A DNA stretch of 64,000 nt. Source: Palaemon carinicauda. Its lineage: Eukaryota > Arthropoda > Malacostraca > Decapoda > Palaemonidae. Numbering within the stretch: the stretch's first letter is position 1; the number at the start of each line of letters is the position of its first letter. Under the pieces are notes generated by a model that worked only from the letters and a program-made list of their open reading frames with translations, ran no database searches and had not been told where the DNA came from. The stretch covers positions 28,116,749 through 28,180,748 of the forward strand of contig NC_090765.1 in the NCBI RefSeq assembly GCF_036898095.1, read 5' to 3'. A program made the position numbers and the translations under genes. Of this stretch, positions 31,837 to 42,185 are shown in pieces.

Positions 31837-33293
31837 CTAGTGTTTGCGGCCGCGGCCGCTCCTTCTAGGATTTCTGCCTCCCCTGGAGGACTTTCCGCCC
31901 TTCTTGTCTTTGAGAGGAAAGGGCTGCGGTTTAGACACCTTGGTCTTAGCTGACGGAGCCGGCTTCATTGTCCTGCAAGGCTGCTGTTGCTGTTGAGGAG
32001 CTGGAGGTTTGTAGGGCCGAGATGTAAGGGCCTTCTGGAGGAGCGAATCATGACTCGTCTTCCTCCACCTCTCAGCTGTCCGTTCTACATCCTTGGTTTC
32101 CTCCAAGGATGGAGGAATGTCTGAGCTTGCTGACATCCATAGTAGGGACCTTTGGGTGGAACCTCTCAGTCACCGCATCACGTCGCTTAAGAATCGAGTT
32201 AGCCCATAGGTTAGTGACCTGGTGAGCTAAAAACTCGATGGAGCGCGTGCCCGAGAGGAGGAAGGTCTCCAGGGCCTTCCTATTGCTCTCCTTAGACAAG
32301 TCCTCAGAGCGCAATAGGATGCCCAGAGATCCTAGCCAGACATCCAGCCACGAAGTGGCCTGCATGGCACACTTCGCGACTTTCTCTTGGCTCAGGATCT
32401 CCGACGCTGAGAATGTCACCTGCTGGGCATTGAGTTTCTCTAGAGAGAGACCCCTGGTGAGCTCTTCCACGGAGTGGTGGAGGGGAAGAGCTAAACAAGA
32501 CTCCTCCATGATCTCGAAGTACCTCCTCTGCTGAAGGCGAGGAGGTGGGAGGAGCTTGTTCCCAGCAGAAGAACGGCTGGAGGAGGCGAGCTCTGAAAGC
32601 TGGGCCTCGACCTTGTCCCTGGCACTCTTCACCCCCTGGGACCAGGGCAGGGCTGCACTGGTCTTGGGGGGGCTTCTGAATACCATAAACCTGGTCCAGG
32701 ACCGTATCCTTGCCTTGGCAAGGGGCGGTCTCGGGGTCCTTAAAACTATTGAGTTGCCTCATTAGATTAAGGACCTGCCAGAAGGCGTGCTCCGACTCGC
32801 GCTGCTCTCCTCCTTGTGGACTGGCAGCTAAGTCTCCTGTCCCCATTGGCTCTTCATGGGGGGACACGCGGACGTTCTCCCGGGCAAAGGTTGGCTCTGG
32901 ACGAAACCTCGACGATGACTTGGGTATCATCTTTGAGTCCTTGGGCTCCCTCCTAGGAGGGATACAGGACTCCAGCAAAAAGGTCTGGAAGGTCCCTTCT
33001 ACGCGAGACGTTTCTCTTCCCTGAGGTGGGGTTCCTCCCATTGGTGCCGTGGGAGAGTGCCTCACCTCACTGGATTCTCCCGAGGACGGGAAAGGTTCGT
33101 CAACAGGAGAAGGAGAAAACGCTTGGAAAGGGGAAGGGGCCTTCCCGACGGACCTCTTGGGAGCCAGCTTAACCCTGGGAGAAGTTACCGCGAAATCCAC
33201 TCCTCTCCTTCTCTTCATTGGGGGCGAGGGAGCCTTTGGTTTTAGTCCCAGATCAGCGAGGGCTGGCTTCATAGCCTGCACGACCTCTTTCAT
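31837..33293 (-). pseudogene. DIRS gag, C-terminal half
   Basis: Two overlapping frames, 32304-33293 and 32072-32686, meet at a run of seven Gs near 32664-32670, where a frameshift is likely. The first holds VVQAMKPALADLGLKPKAP, RESEHAFWQVLNLMRQLNSF and GKDTVLDQVYGIQKPP. The second holds TSAALPWSQGVKSARDKVEA, QQRRYFEIMEE, LPLHHSVEELTRGLSLEKL, FSASEILSQEKVAKCAMQA, TSWLDVWLGSLGILL and FLLSGTRSIEFLAHQVTNLW. A third frame (31837-32136) gives a Q-run and a basic tail ending GRNPRRSGRGRKH. These words recur in four other places in the window, so this is the best conserved part of the gag. Its exact function in DIRS elements is unknown; capsid-like assembly and RNA binding by the basic tail are inferences. 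Confidence 0.8.
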
Positions 33294-33477
33294 CAGGGAA
33301 CCAAACCAAGGCTGGCGGCTGACTGACGCAGTGTCGGCGATTCCCGCTGGAGGGAAAGGGATCGGCTGATCCTTAGGAGTGGATACTACAGGGCCTGCCT
33401 GAAATGAAGAAAGGGAAGAAGAATGTTGCCTGGACCTCTCCGATGAATCTTCCTGCTCCTGGACGCGAGCTCAGCGC

Positions 33478-34948
33478 TTACGAGGTGGCGATCGCGAGGA
33501 CGATCTGGAAGCACGCGGCCCTGGTAACTCGCAAGGTTGGGCGTGCTGCGAAACCCGGCGGGAATCGCGTTGAGGTTCGCGCTGGCGGTCGCGCGATGGC
33601 AAAATCACTGGGTCGCACATGGGCACTGGGTCGCGCGCGGGCGCGGGCGCGCGTAGGCGTGCTGGCGAGTGGGCGCGCAGGCGAAGGCGTGCGTGGATGC
33701 ACAGGTGAGGGTGTGTGCAAGTGCCTGGGTGATCGCTGGCGATCAGGAGAACGATGGCGCGTAAGCGAACGGTGGAGCCTAGGCGAGAGTAAGCGCGTTG
33801 GCGAGCAATGTCCCATTGGCGAGTGATGGCGCGTTGGCGAGCGATGGCACGTTGGCGAGCGATGGCGCGTTGCCGAACAATGACACGTGGGGCGAGTAGG
33901 TGACCAACTGCGCACAGGCGAGTTAGCGCGTGGGCGAGTCGGAGACCTGTGGCGATCAGACGCGTGGGCGCGTTGGTGAGCGTTCACGCACAGGCGAAGG
34001 ATCGGGCGGGCGCGTAGAAGAACGCTGGCGCATAGGAGATCGCTGACGCGTAGGATGGCGCGCAGTGGCGCGGAGAGAAGTTGCCAACTGGGGCGTAGGG
34101 CCAGGGGGCGCTGATGTGCTTGAGGGCGAAAGTTCGTGGGCGCGCGGGCGCGCATGCACTTTAGAAGTGCGCACAGGAGAAAACGCACGGTGGTGCGTAG
34201 GCGGCGGTCGACGCGCAGGAGAACGCTGGCGAGGCACCGGATCAATGTCCTTGCCTGCGCCCAGATCCAAAGATCGTGGGCATGTGGGCGAACGTTGGCG
34301 TGCAGTAGTGCGCTGACGAGCAGGAGGTTGACGGCGCTCAGGAGACTGTTGACGCGCACGGCGCGCAGCAGGGACCGAAGGGCACGTGCGCGCAGGCTAG
34401 CGCTGGCGAGCAGGAGAGCGCTGGAGATCAGGAGAGCGCTGGCGAACAGGGGCACGTTGGCGATGAGGAGAGCGCTGGCGAGAAGAGTCTGACGACTCAT
34501 CCGCAGGAGAGCCCTTGCTCGCAGGAGGGCGCTGACAAGCAGGAGGGCGCTGGCGAGCAGGAGGGCGCTGGCGAGCAGGAGAACGCTGGCGAGCAGGTGA
34601 ACGCTGGCGAGCAGGAGAACGCTGGCGATCAGGAGAGTGCTGGCGAGCAGGAGAGCGCTGGCGATCAAGAGAGCGCTGGTGATCAAGAGAACGCTGGCGA
34701 GGAGAGTCAGGTGACTCTTCAGCAGGAGGGCGCTGACGAGCAGGAGGGCGCTGACGAGCAGAAGAGCGGTGGCGCTTGCGCGCTACTAAAGGGCGCACAG
34801 GTAAAACCTGGCGCGGAGGAGACTTACCCACATTGTGTGATAAGTCCTTCTGGCCCAAAGGGACCAGTGCTTGAGTTAACAAGGAAGATCTGGCAGGCGC
34901 AGGAGATCGCGAACGATCTGCGGAGAGGTCCAGTGATGTTACTGCCAT
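33478..34948 (-). pseudogene. DIRS gag, arginine/serine repeat region
   Basis: The minus-strand frames 33478-34686 and 34397-34948 cover an 18-bp minisatellite. One reads RQRSPA-type units with variations (RQRPPA, RQHSPD), preceded by SLDLSADRSRSPAPAR. The other reads ALLLAS-type units. The plus strand is also open (AGEQES-type units at 34597-35022). The RS-type reading is taken as the true one because the flanking unique sequence in that frame is conserved in the copy at 145-870. An RS-rich stretch suggests RNA or splicing-factor-like interactions, but this is inference from composition alone. Confidence 0.65.
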
Positions 34949-35118
34949 GGTCTGCTCCCAACAAGAAGAGTCCTTTGCAGGGGACGACGAAGATGAAGAC
35001 CCGAAGAGAAGGCGCCTCTTAACTCCCTTGTAAGGAGAAGGAAGGCCTCGGCGGTGAAGAGGAGGGCGAGCCTTACGGCGAAGACGACCGTCGTCGGTCC
35101 TCCGAAGAGGAGTCTCTG

Positions 35119-35889
35119 TTAGTGCACTCCCCCGAGGGGGAGGAATACCTGCAGGAGAGACCGTTGGACCAAGCTTCCCCTCGAAGGATGTTCAGAGGGG
35201 GAACCTGAGCCTTCAGCAACATCCGCAACAGTAGCAGCTGGGGTTTGACCCGACCCGTCGGACGCCTCTGCCACAACAACGTCGACAATAGCCAGAGGGT
35301 CTACCTCTGGTATTACCGGCGACTGTTGGACAGCTGCCCCCAACTGGATCAGATCAAACAGGGCTTCCTTAGAGGGCGAGCCCTTAAGCCCCAAGGAAGC
35401 CTAAGCCCCAAGGAAGCCCAAAACTGAAAAAGATCATTGTTAGATACAGTCTGCTCATAATCAACAAAATCAATAATGTCCTCCCCCCGGAGGGGAAGGG
35501 GGAGCTGCCTCGCTATGGGAGGCAGCACCCTCTCCCGAACCCCGAGATTGGGAAACAAAAGAAGGACCTACGCTACCACTCGGCGGCCTCTCGCGAGAGA
35601 CCGAACGAGTGGGAGCTTCGGAGGATGTTCGGGCAACGGAAGAAGAGTCCTTGGAGCCTTCCTTCCCCAGGGCAGACCCTGAGGGAGAACGGTCTCGCTT
35701 AGAACTCTTCTTACGCCGCCGGGAAAACCTCTCCCACTGGGAGGTAGGCCACTCCCTACATTCCATACAAACATTATCACTTTCACACCGTTGACCTCGA
35801 CACTGCGGGCAAAGGGTGTGAGGGTCTGTATCGACCGCCGACATGAATGTTCCACAGGGGCGGTCGGGAAGTCCAGGGCATTTCTGCAT
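35119..35889 (-). pseudogene. DIRS gag, N-terminal region with a cysteine cluster
   Basis: The frame 35470-35889 starts with ATG at 35889 (MQKCPGLPDRPCGTF) and has a probable zinc-binding cluster: LCPQCRGQRCESDNVCMEC, i.e. C-x2-C-x4-C-x5-C-x2-C, followed by a basic stretch (RRRKKSSKRDR) and a serine-rich tail. The frame 35119-35394 (IQLGAAVQQSPVIPEVDP, then VVVAEASDG) continues the protein after a frameshift. The start is chosen because it is the first ATG after the 5' terminal repeat and the cluster follows at once. Cysteine clusters near the N-terminus of DIRS ORF1 would be suited to nucleic-acid binding. Confidence 0.65.
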
Positions 35890-36010
35890 AATGGGAAGAA
35901 AAGGTAGAGGCCAACTTCAAACACACAACTGAAAGAAAAAGAAAAACAGATTAAGGCTGTCAAATATGCGAGGACGAGACAGACACGTCTGTACATCGTC
36001 CGAGCCAAAA

Positions 36011-36153
36011 GTGAAGTGAGGCAGCTCACCGGTGTGTGGGGGGGAGGGGTAGCTAGCTACCCCTCCCCTACCCCCGTGCTAACTAGCGTGGGGGTAGTTT
36101 AACCCTCGTTAAAATCTAATGGCTCGTCATTTCAGCTACGCCGAAAGTAAATA
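36011..36153 (-). repeat. DIRS 5' inverted terminal repeat, inner part
   Basis: Reverse complement of 28140-28290. It ends at 36153, where the Tigger element begins; the outer part of the repeat resumes at 38958-38997 (ctgtaaatagcatggtttgt, atttcggttacggaacaaa). Confidence 0.9.
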
Positions 36154-38957
36154 CAGTGGAACCTCTACACACGAACGTATCTACATCCGAATTTTCCAAC
36201 ATCCGAAGTAAAATTCGAGCAAATTTTTGACTCTACACCCGAATTTTATTTCGACACACGAAGTAGCAATTTTCGTCGTACCGGTTGTATCCGAATTTTT
36301 CGACACGCGAAGTACAATTCGAACACGTTCCGACTCTACACCCGAATGTTTTTTTCGACACCCGAAGTAAACAATACTCGTACGCGTAGTCGGTGCTCAT
36401 AGCGCCTGAAGTGTTTTTTATTTCCGCCGATAGAAGGCAGCACATCGACCTCGGAGGGACGCTCGATTAGCGCGGCTTGGGTCTGTCCTCTGTTCTCGTC
36501 GGCTTCTTGCGGTTGTGCTCTTTGGGTTCTGATATTAACTGTGAATTAATCGTGATTTTTTACGTGCATCCATTAACGATAATTTACGTAAATCATGGGT
36601 CCAAAAAGGCTTAGTTTTGCCAGTGGTAGTGGTAGTGGTGAGAAAAGGAAGAAGGAAATGCTTTCTATAGAAATTAAGCAGGAAATTATTGAAAAACATG
36701 AGCGTGGCATCCGCGTGAGTGAACATGCTAAACAGTATGGCCGTAATATGTCGACGATCTCGACAATCCTTAAACAGAAGGAAGCTATTAAAGCAGTGAA
36801 ACCTTCTAAGGGGATCACTATAATTTCCAAACGCCGTACCCCTATCATAGAAGAGATGGAACGACTTCTACTAGTGTGGATTAAGGATAGAGAGATCGTT
36901 GGCGACACCATCACCGAAACCGTTATCTGCGAGAAGGCGCACGCCATCTTTACGGACTTGAAGGAGGAGAGCTCTGGGGGTGATGCTGGGGAGAGTTCAA
37001 CCGAGCCTTCCTCAGATGATTTCAAGGCATCTCGTGGCTGGTTCGAGAAATTTAAGAAACGGTCCGAGATTCATTCAGTTGTTCGCCACGGAGAGGCTGC
37101 TAGTGCGGACACAAAGGCTGCAACTGACTTTGTTAAGAAATTCGAAAATATCGTAAAGGAAGAAGGCTACGTAGAGCAGCAGGTGTTCAATTGTGATGAA
37201 ACCGGGCTGTTTTGGAAGAAGATGCCGAGTCGAACCTACATCACTGCTGAAGAGAAAAAATTGCCTGGGCATAAGCCAATGAAGGATCGGTTGACTCTTG
37301 CTCTATGTGCCAACGCTAGCGGGGACTTTAAAGTCAAGCCCTTGCTTGTTTACCATTCGGAGAACCCTAGGGCCTTTAAAGCACACAACGTCGATAAGGA
37401 TCAGCTTCATGTTTTCTGGCGATCCAACTCGAAGGCCTGGGTCACTAGGCAATTCTTTGTGCAATGGGTAAACCAAGTTTTCGGTCCTTCTGTGAAGAAG
37501 TATCTTCATGAGCAGAAATTGCCTTTAAAGTGCCTGCTATGCCTTGACAATGCACCCGCTCACCCCCCCGGACTTGAAGATGATATCTTCGATGAATTCA
37601 AGTTCATAAAGGTGCTGTATCTTCCACCAAATACCACCTCTATCCTCCAGCCCATGGACCAGCAAGTCATCTCTAATTTTAAGAAGCTGTACACCAAGCA
37701 CTTATTCAAGCAGTGCTTTAATGTCACGCAAAGCACCAACTTAACTTTGCGTGAATTTTGGAGGGGCCACTTCAATATCGTGCACTGCTTAAAGATCATT
37801 GATCAGGCTTGGATGGGATTAACTCGACGGACCCTCAATTCTGCATGGAAGAAGCTGTGGCCTGATGCAGTTTCTCCCCGAGATTTCGAGGGTTTTGACC
37901 CCGAACCTGATCCCGTGGTCGGTGCAGCGGAAGCCGTAGAGGAAATAGTCTCCCTTGGCAAGTCCATGGGTCTGGAGGTCAACGCAGATGACGTTACGGA
38001 ACTCGTCGCCGAACATCACGACGAACTGACGACGGATGAGCTCAAGGAACTCCATGCTATGTCGGAGCACATGAGTGATGACGAGGAAGAGAGCGAGGAG
38101 GTAGAACATGTGTTAGGTTCAGCGCAAATAAAAGAGGTGTTAGGAAAATATCAAGACGTGGTCGACTTCATCAACAAATACCATCCAAAGAAATTGCAGG
38201 TTTGTCGTGTAGTTTCTCAATTCGATGATGTTTGCCTAACGCACTTTCGAAACATTCTGAAAAGCCGTACGAAGCAATTATCTATCGATGCTTTCTTTAA
38301 AAAACTGCGAAGCGAACTCGCGATGAAGAGGATGTAAGTGAACCGAAGAAAACGGCAAAGAGTGAAGAGGAAGAAAGTGAAACACAGAAAACGGAAAAGA
38401 GTGAAGCAAAAGAAATCCAGTCAATTTTAAATGTAAGTGATAGTGATTAAAATTACGTAATCATCAAAAAGAAAAAAAGAAAATGTAAAAAAAATATAAA
38501 ATAAATAAGCTAAGTTATGTTAAAGTTCACTTAGTGTAAGTTAGAATAAGTTACGGTAGTGTTACGTTTATCGTAGTTAACCTCTCTACCTCCTCGCCGT
38601 CCGTCAGTCTCCTCTCTCCTCTCTGCGTAGCGAAGACGAACAACACCTGCGCTGGAGTTTCTAAGGTAAAGTGACGCTAAAAACCCTTTTCTTATTTATC
38701 ATTTTTTGCTAATTCTTCTTATTTACATGTCTATTCTTTTTATTTACATGTCTATTATCTAATTTAGTGTTCATTATTCTCATGGGAAAGTTATGTGTAG
38801 TAGTTTATTAAGAAGTTATCATAGGTTTTTGGGCTCAACCACGGATTAATCCTATTTCAATGTATTCTTATGGGAAAATTCGTTTCTACATCCGAACAAT
38901 TTCTACATCTGAAGTTGGTTCTGGAACGGATTAAATTCGTATGTAGAGGTTCCACTG
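36154..38957 (+). mobile_element. Tigger/pogo-type DNA transposon, copy 1 (nested in DIRS repeat)
   Basis: A 2804-bp element with inverted ends cagtggaacctctaca (36154) and tgtagaggttccactg (38957), flanked by a TA duplication (36152-36153 and 38958-38959), as required of the Tc1/mariner/pogo superfamily. Both ends continue as sub-terminal repeats with cgaacgta, cgaatttt and cgaagta words. It contains one long open transposase frame. The outer target sequence on each side is DIRS terminal repeat. Confidence 0.93.
36595..38337 (+). CDS. Tigger-type transposase, 580 codons open
   Basis: The ATG at 36595 begins MGPKRLSFASGSGSGEKRKK, followed by a helix-turn-helix (MLSIEIKQEIIEKHERGIRVSEHAKQYGRNMSTISTIL, about residues 22-60), a CENP-B/Tc5-type second DNA-binding domain (residues 80-165, including RGWFEKFKKRS) and a DDE domain. 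The catalytic aspartates are D201 in FNCDETGLFWK, D318 in LCLDNAPAH and D355 in ILQPMDQQVI, the last pair separated by 36 residues, typical of pogo. The C-terminus is acidic. The frame closes at 38337 after FFKKLRSELAMKRM. Comparison with copy 2 (49274-49310) shows one A fewer in the run 38299-38304, so the last 14 or so residues are a frameshift product, and about 46 lysine- and glutamate-rich residues that run to a stop at 38448-38450 in the other frame are lost. The catalytic core is undamaged. Confidence 0.92.
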   Translation: MGPKRLSFASGSGSGEKRKKEMLSIEIKQEIIEKHERGIRVSEHAKQYGRNMSTISTILKQKEAIKAVKPSKGITIISKRRTPIIEEMERLLLVWIKDREIVGDTITETVICEKAHAIFTDLKEESSGGDAGESSTEPSSDDFKASRGWFEKFKKRSEIHSVVRHGEAASADTKAATDFVKKFENIVKEEGYVEQQVFNCDETGLFWKKMPSRTYITAEEKKLPGHKPMKDRLTLALCANASGDFKVKPLLVYHSENPRAFKAHNVDKDQLHVFWRSNSKAWVTRQFFVQWVNQVFGPSVKKYLHEQKLPLKCLLCLDNAPAHPPGLEDDIFDEFKFIKVLYLPPNTTSILQPMDQQVISNFKKLYTKHLFKQCFNVTQSTNLTLREFWRGHFNIVHCLKIIDQAWMGLTRRTLNSAWKKLWPDAVSPRDFEGFDPEPDPVVGAAEAVEEIVSLGKSMGLEVNADDVTELVAEHHDELTTDELKELHAMSEHMSDDEEESEEVEHVLGSAQIKEVLGKYQDVVDFINKYHPKKLQVCRVVSQFDDVCLTHFRNILKSRTKQLSIDAFFKKLRSELAMKRM

Positions 38958-38998
38958 TACTGTAAATAGCATGGTTTGTATTTCGGTTACGGAACAAA

Positions 38999-39801
38999 GC
39001 GAGTTTACCGGTTTCGCGGCCGACAAGACCACCGTATCCAACCCACCCGCGACCTTGCCCACTGAACAACACTCCAACCTGGCGAACATCAAGCTTACGC
39101 CGTTCTCACACAAAAAAGTCTCGGCATGGCTGACCCATGCAGACGTTCAATTTTGCACCCAGGAGACCGACCTTGCCAACCTCATACTGCCAGCGCTACC
39201 AGAAGACGTTTTTGACAGGTTAGCGCAATGGATCGAGTCCCTGGCAGGTCGTCTATCATACACGGCACTTCGGGCAAAGCTTATAGAGCTCTACTCTCCA
39301 CTCGTACATGAACGTGCCCACAGAATTTTTAACCTAATGCAGCAACCCCTCAGGGACCAATCTCCGACAGAAGCATGGGAAGAATTGCAGAATTTCACTT
39401 TCCTCCCCCGCCGAGACGCAGACAGAAACAGAAGGAAGATCGACCTAGACAGAGAAATCTTCCTAGGTTGCCTTCCACCAGAAGTCAGAATCCAACTCCT
39501 GCAACCCCACCAGCTGGAAACAGACGATCTCATCAGGAGAGCGCAGCATCTCTTCGACGCGGCTAGAGCTTCAAAGCTCGCTGCAAACAACACCATCAGT
39601 GAAGCATCAGCGGAAGATTCTACCTCAGACCAAACCTGCGACGCCATCACAAGGCCAAACTACCGCAACCACGAACTAACATGGTGTTTCTACCATAAAA
39701 GATTTGGTAAAGATGCAAGACATTGCGTGCTGCGCTGCTCAATTCCAAAAGTGCAACCTTTGCCCCCACGCACACGGCCTTCTACATCAAAGACGGCCTA
39801 A
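38999..39801 (+). pseudogene. Gypsy gag, separated from its first codons by the DIRS insertion
   Basis: From 38999 the frame reads SEFTGFAADKTT and later KLTPFSHKKVSAWLTHADVQF, LPEDVFDRLAQWIESL, LYSPLVHERAHRIFNLMQQPL and LDREIFLGCLPPEVRIQL, the capsid-type core of arthropod Gypsy gag. It ends with a zinc knuckle WCFYHKRFGKDARHC. The apparent ATG at 38971 lies in DIRS terminal-repeat sequence; the true start is probably at 28078 on the other side of the insertion. The frame itself is undamaged, and the pol frame overlaps its end in a different phase. Confidence 0.85.
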
Positions 39802-41200
39802 AAAACAAAAGATTCCTGGTAGACATGGGGGCCACCCACTCCATATTGCCGCCTAGAAAAGCCGAAAAGAATCAACCAATTGACTCTTCAACAAGCCTTA
39901 CAGCAGTCAACGGCACGCGCATAAAGAGTTACGGGACGAAACAGACGAAACTCTACTTATTACAAAGGCCTTTCACTTGGAATTTTATCATCGCTGATGT
40001 TACAAACCCTATCCTGGGAGCAGATTTCCTAGGCCATCACGGACTCCTGGCCGACATCGCCCAGAAAAGATCAATAGACATTGATTCATTCCAATCCACA
40101 GCCTTAACCGTGGGCAACACTCATTCTGTTTCTACACACAGATACAACATCCTCCGCCATGAATTCCCGGACGTATTCAAGCCCGAGTTAAGACTGACAA
40201 CAGGAAAACCCGCTCGGCATGGCATCTACCACCACATAACAACGAGGGGCCCGCCAACGCATGCAAAGTTCCGCCGCCTACCACCTGACAAACTCCACGG
40301 CACAAAACAGTCCTTCCAGGAGATGGAAAGAATGGGCGTATGCAGGAAGGACTCCAGCCCACGGGCCTCCCCTCTCCATATGGTCATTAAATCAGACGAG
40401 ACATGACGTCCGTGCAGAGATTACAGACGCCTTAACCTCGTCACCACACCTGAACCTGACCATTATCCTTTGCCCAACATCCAGGACCTCACCGGGGCCC
40501 TGAATGGGGCAAAAATCTTCTCTAAAATGGATCTTTTAAAATCCTATTTTCAGATCCTTGTCAACCCAGACGACATTCCAAAGACGGCCATCATCACCCC
40601 CTTTGGCACCTACGTCTTCGCATACTCCACTTTCGGACTCAAGAACGCAGGGGCGCCGTTCCAGCGTCTGATGGACAGCATCCTGGAGGACTTGCCATTT
40701 TGCTGCTGCTACGTAGACGACATCCTGATATTTTTAAAATTGCAAGACGAACATCTTCAGCACGTTCGAACTGTTCTCCGTCGACTCCAGGACAACGGGA
40801 CAACGGGCTAATCATATGATTCGACAAGTGCACTTTCGGCGCCAATTCCATCGACTTCCTGGGCCACAAAACCTCCAACGAAGGCGTACGTCCCCTAACA
40901 TAATAAACCAAGGCAATAGAAGAATTTCCACCACCAAATACCATCAAAGAACTACAAGAATTCCTCAGAATGGTTAATTATTACAGGCATTTTATCCTTA
41001 ACATTGCAGGCATTTCAGCGCCACGGTCCGATGTCCTGAAGGGTAAACCGAAATTGTTGTCCTGGAACGCAGAGCAGCAGTCAGCATTCAAAAAGAAGAA
41101 GGCAGCCCTCGCCAAAGCTACAACGTTGGCCTTCATCACCCCAGAGTTGCAGGCACTAATGGCACTAACATGTCTGAGCAGGACTCAACCCCCCCGACTG
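39723..41200 (+). pseudogene. Gypsy pol: protease, reverse transcriptase, truncated
   Basis: Protease: FLVDMGATHSILPP (about 39810-39850), where the usual active-site triad D-T-G is D-M-G, then ILGADFLGHHGLL. The RT begins in this frame (KFRRLPPDKLHG). A frameshift or stop near 40404 moves it to 40470-40811, with FSKMDLLKSYFQIL, the GTYVFAYSTFGLKNAGAPFQRLMD block and the catalytic YVDDILIF. After 40811 further shifts follow, then the RT thumb and RNase H start (LQEFLRMVNYYRHFI, LSWNAEQQSAFKKKKAAL). Recognisable sequence stops near 41160-41200. Integrase and the 3' LTR are absent, so the element is 3'-truncated. Confidence 0.85.
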
Positions 41201-41907
41201 GCAAACACCAGGCAGAGACGTTACCAATCAGGCCACAGCAACCTTACATATCGGTCTATTAAAATGTGAAATATGGTTTTCACACTTAAGTCCATTGTTT
41301 ACATCTGAGAGACTGAAGGGGACTTATTGCTCATGCATTTTTTCACATGGTTTAGGGAGCTTTCTGTGTATTTACAATGATGTACTTATCAGGTGGTTTT
41401 TTTAAAATTAATTAACAACTTACAAGTACAGTACTTCTTCATACGATCCCGGATGTTGTTCTACAACAGCCATTTTTTTCCCACATTCGTCTTCAGTTTC
41501 AACTTAACCACCATCTCGTACAGATGTCTCCAAGAGGGAACTTAAGGGAAGCATATCAATCTACTTCAAAATTTAGTGTAATTTCATTTATGTTGGCAAT
41601 TGATTATGATGGAAACGTTCTCCGTTCAGTGTAAAGATATTGTTACTCATGTGTAATTAAAAAATAACAGAGAAATAATGCCTCAAAGTTCCGATTCCGA
41701 GTTAATTTTCAGGGAAGGACAGCACACTTTCTACTGCAAAGTTTTAGTAAAGATTGACCCCCAAAAAATAGAAAAAAAAAAAAAAAGGTGACAGTGTCAA
41801 TCATAAGGTAAGGAATTATTTGGGATTTACTTTTTCATAATGGAAGGATTTATTTGTGATTTACTTTATCATAAGGTAAGGATTTATTTGTGATTTACTT
41901 TTAGTTT
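41201..41907. other. Non-coding stretch, nothing recognised
   Basis: AT-rich, with a short A-run near 41769-41786 and a doubled word (ataaggtaaggatttatttg) near 41810-41890 just before the G-rich repeat. No coding signal. Confidence 0.6.
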
Positions 41908-42185
41908 GTGACCTGGGAAGGGGGGGTATGGCTAGCAGTTGTGACCTGGGAAGGGGGGGGTACGGCTAGCAGTTGTGACCTGGGAAGGAGGGGGGGGGTA
42001 GGGCTAGCAGTTGTGACCTGGGAAGGGGGGGGGGTAGGGCTAGCAGTTGTGACCTGGGAAGGGGGGGGGGGGTTACGGCTAACAGTTGTGACCTGGGAAG
42101 GGGGGTCCCGAAACTAGGGCCCCCAGCTAGGGGTTGTGACCTGGGAAGGAGGGCTTGCCTGCCGGCTAGGGGTTGTGATCTGGGA
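41908..42185 (+). repeat. G-rich minisatellite, about eight units
   Basis: Units of 33 to about 42 bp start gtgacctgggaag, continue with a G run of 6 to 12 bases, and end ggctagcagtt. Length differences lie in the G run. The frame 41908-42117 is a repeat by-product. Closely spaced G runs on one strand could form quadruplexes. Confidence 0.92.

Larger units (their letters stand above)
28087..38997 (-). mobile_element. DIRS-like tyrosine-recombinase retrotransposon, full span (interrupted by Tigger)
   Basis: The element spans 10.9 kb including a 2.8-kb Tigger insertion, so about 8.1 kb of its own sequence. Reading on the minus strand it has a 5' inverted terminal repeat (38997-38958 plus 36153-36011), gag (35889-31837), reverse transcriptase (31808-30787), RNase H and tyrosine recombinase (30753-28925), an internal complementary region (28440-28336) and a 3' inverted terminal repeat (28290-28087). 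No target duplication is seen, as expected for integration of a circle by a tyrosine recombinase. Several frameshifts and one internal stop inactivate it. It sits inside the gag of a Gypsy element. Confidence 0.9.

Noticed and set aside
38971..38998. ATG at 38971 as the Gypsy gag start
   Set aside because: These codons lie in the DIRS terminal repeat; the native start is more likely at 28078.
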